From NCBI GenBank assembly GCA_964549745.1, contig CAZJWP010000004.1:1-53920 (forward strand): DNA of 53,920 nucleotides. The letters are read 5' to 3'. Below are positions 52,758 through 53,920 of this stretch, one piece after another. The notes beneath the pieces are model-generated. The model saw only the letters and a program-made list of their open reading frames with translations, searched no databases and was not told the DNA's origin. The position numbers were made by a program, and so were the translations under genes. The stretch is from J089 sp964549745 (lineage in GTDB: Bacteria > Fidelibacterota > Marinisomatia > Marinisomatales > J089). The first letter of the stretch is position 1; the number at the start of each line of letters is the position of its first letter.

Positions 52758-53920
52758 ATGACTACACATTTGTTTAAATCCGGTCCGCAAACGGACCAAC
52801 CCAGATCCGATTTAAGAGTCAGCTACAAACCCGGAAATCAGCCGCTCACCATTCAACTTACCAGTAAAGTTGCCGCCAATTTTGGCGATTCAATTCACCG
52901 GCAGGCAGCGGAAAAATGCAAATCGATGGACGTAACCTCCGGGACACTCTCATTGGAGGACTTTGGCGCTTTTCCTTTCGTGATCGACGCCCGGATCGAA
53001 TCCGTACTCAGACGCGCTTTCCCTGAGAAAAGACCGGATAGCGTAAAGTACAAGGAAACTTCGCCTGGAAGTACTCGCGACCGATTACGCCGTAGCCGGC
53101 TTTATATTCCCGGGAACCAACCCAAGCTGATGGTGAACGCTTACATCCATGAACCGGATGGCATAATTCTGGATCTGGAAGATTCTGTGGGGCTTTCCGA
53201 AAAACCATCCGCACGGCTGATCGTCCGGAATGCACTTCGCACCCTGAACTTTGGTGAATCGGAACGCATGGTACGCATTAATCAAGGCGAACTTGGAGAA
53301 GCAGATTTACAGGAACTGGTTTCGGAGAATGTGGATTTATTCCTGGTTCCCAAAGTGGAATCGGTAGAACAAATTCTCAAAGTTGAAAAGCTGATTGAGG
53401 AATTGTGTAAATCATGCAGTCTATCCAAACTTCCTTTTTTGATGCCCATTCTGGAAAGCGCAAAGGGAATTCTCCACGCTGAGGAAATAGCAAGCGCATC
53501 AAAGAATATTGTCGCATTAGCCATTGGATTGGAAGATTACACCGCTGACTTAGGTGTCCCCCGGACTCCTGAAGGGAAAGAATCGCTTTGGGCGCGGAGT
53601 ACGCTGGTCAATGCTGCCCGGTCAGCCGGGATACAGGCTATTGACACGGTCTATAGTGATATTCAGGATGAAGAAGGGCTGCGTAATTCAGTGCGGGAAG
53701 CGAAGAGTCTTGGGTTTGATGGAAAAGGCTGTATTCACCCGCGGCAAATCCGACCGGTCCATGAGGAGTTTGCACCAAGTCCGGAGGAAATTAAAAAAGC
53801 CAAGGCCATCGTTGCTGCCTACAAGGAGGCGGAAGAAAAAGGACTGGGTGTAGTGTCCTTGGGAAATAAGATGATTGATCCTCCGGTGGTGAAGCGTGCT
53901 TTACAAACATTGAAAAATGC
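52758..53920 (+). CDS. CitD-CitE fusion, citrate-lyase-like (HpcH/HpaI) enzyme, 3' end cut
   Basis: The open frame runs from ATG 52758 to the window edge (387 codons, no stop). Residues about 10-95 resemble the citrate lyase acyl-carrier protein CitD (LTIQLTSKVAANFGDSIHRQ, then IDARIESVLRRA, matching the CitD motifs SSVEKQFGDAI and RARLEALL). A short linker follows, then from about 115 a CitE-type CoA-ester lyase (RLYIPGNQPKLMVNAYIHEP, GIILDLEDSVGLSEKPSARL, PKVESVEQI, GLEDYTADLG, GKGCIHPRQI). CitE cleaves acyl-thioesters to acetyl and oxaloacetate-type products; the fusion hints that carrier and lyase work in one chain. No ribosome site is visible. Confidence 0.85.
   Translation, partial: MTTHLFKSGPQTDQPRSDLRVSYKPGNQPLTIQLTSKVAANFGDSIHRQAAEKCKSMDVTSGTLSLEDFGAFPFVIDARIESVLRRAFPEKRPDSVKYKETSPGSTRDRLRRSRLYIPGNQPKLMVNAYIHEPDGIILDLEDSVGLSEKPSARLIVRNALRTLNFGESERMVRINQGELGEADLQELVSENVDLFLVPKVESVEQILKVEKLIEELCKSCSLSKLPFLMPILESAKGILHAEEIASASKNIVALAIGLEDYTADLGVPRTPEGKESLWARSTLVNAARSAGIQAIDTVYSDIQDEEGLRNSVREAKSLGFDGKGCIHPRQIRPVHEEFAPSPEEIKKAKAIVAAYKEAEEKGLGVVSLGNKMIDPPVVKRALQTLKN

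Noticed and set aside
53554..53853. 99-codon plus-strand reading frame near the window end
   Set aside because: It is an out-of-frame shadow of the CitD-CitE gene, which stays open to the edge.

Overview
The window reads as chromosome of a Gram-negative bacterium of the Fibrobacterota-Chlorobiota-Bacteroidota (FCB) neighbourhood. My best guess is Candidatus Marinimicrobia (SAR406) or a close relative such as Calditrichota. The reasons are an SprA-type type IX secretion (T9SS) translocon, several PorV/PorQ-like barrels, four secreted proteins ending in FlgD-like sorting domains with the YPNPF/YPNPY signature, a CarboxypepD_reg TonB receptor, and an ECF sigma operon with DUF4097 and LiaF-like partners. 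The taxon is an inference: there is no rRNA or tRNA here.

Layout. 1-235 is unassigned but holds a nested hairpin. 236-13203 (+) is a tight run: rdgB, sprA, a glutaminyl-cyclase-like M28 enzyme, a lipoprotein, a propeller protein with a sorting domain, two PorV/PorQ-like barrels and a divergent polysaccharide deacetylase. 13409-29038 (+) carries a secreted EEP nuclease, a large sorting-domain protein, a multi-OB-fold protein, a lipoprotein, a TonB receptor, a PorV-like barrel, an NHL-propeller lipoprotein and an unknown exported protein. 29189-33003 (+) holds a porin-like protein, an RMDN-like TPR protein, a Nudix hydrolase, queG and elbB.

33000-38299 (-) is an envelope-stress-like operon: ECF sigma, membrane anti-sigma with periplasmic HEAT repeats, DUF4097 solenoid, a fusion of a polymer-forming solenoid with a surface-antigen barrel, and a toast-rack protein. 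38420-41696 (-) is mdh, then rpmA, rplU and rng. 42001-45767 (+) is metH behind a SAM-II-class riboswitch with a visible terminator and antiterminator. 45913-50098 (+) is a three-gene operon with a secreted FecR-domain protein and an outer-membrane barrel. 50152-53920 (+) is cysQ-like, thyX, radC and a CitD-CitE fusion cut by the window end.

How it fits together. Most genes build or decorate the envelope. At least 13 of about 19 predicted signal-peptidase-I substrates have glutamine at the expected +1 position, and a gene resembling the bacterial glutaminyl cyclase that would cyclise this residue lies directly behind sprA. The strongest single discovery is the SAM riboswitch in front of metH.
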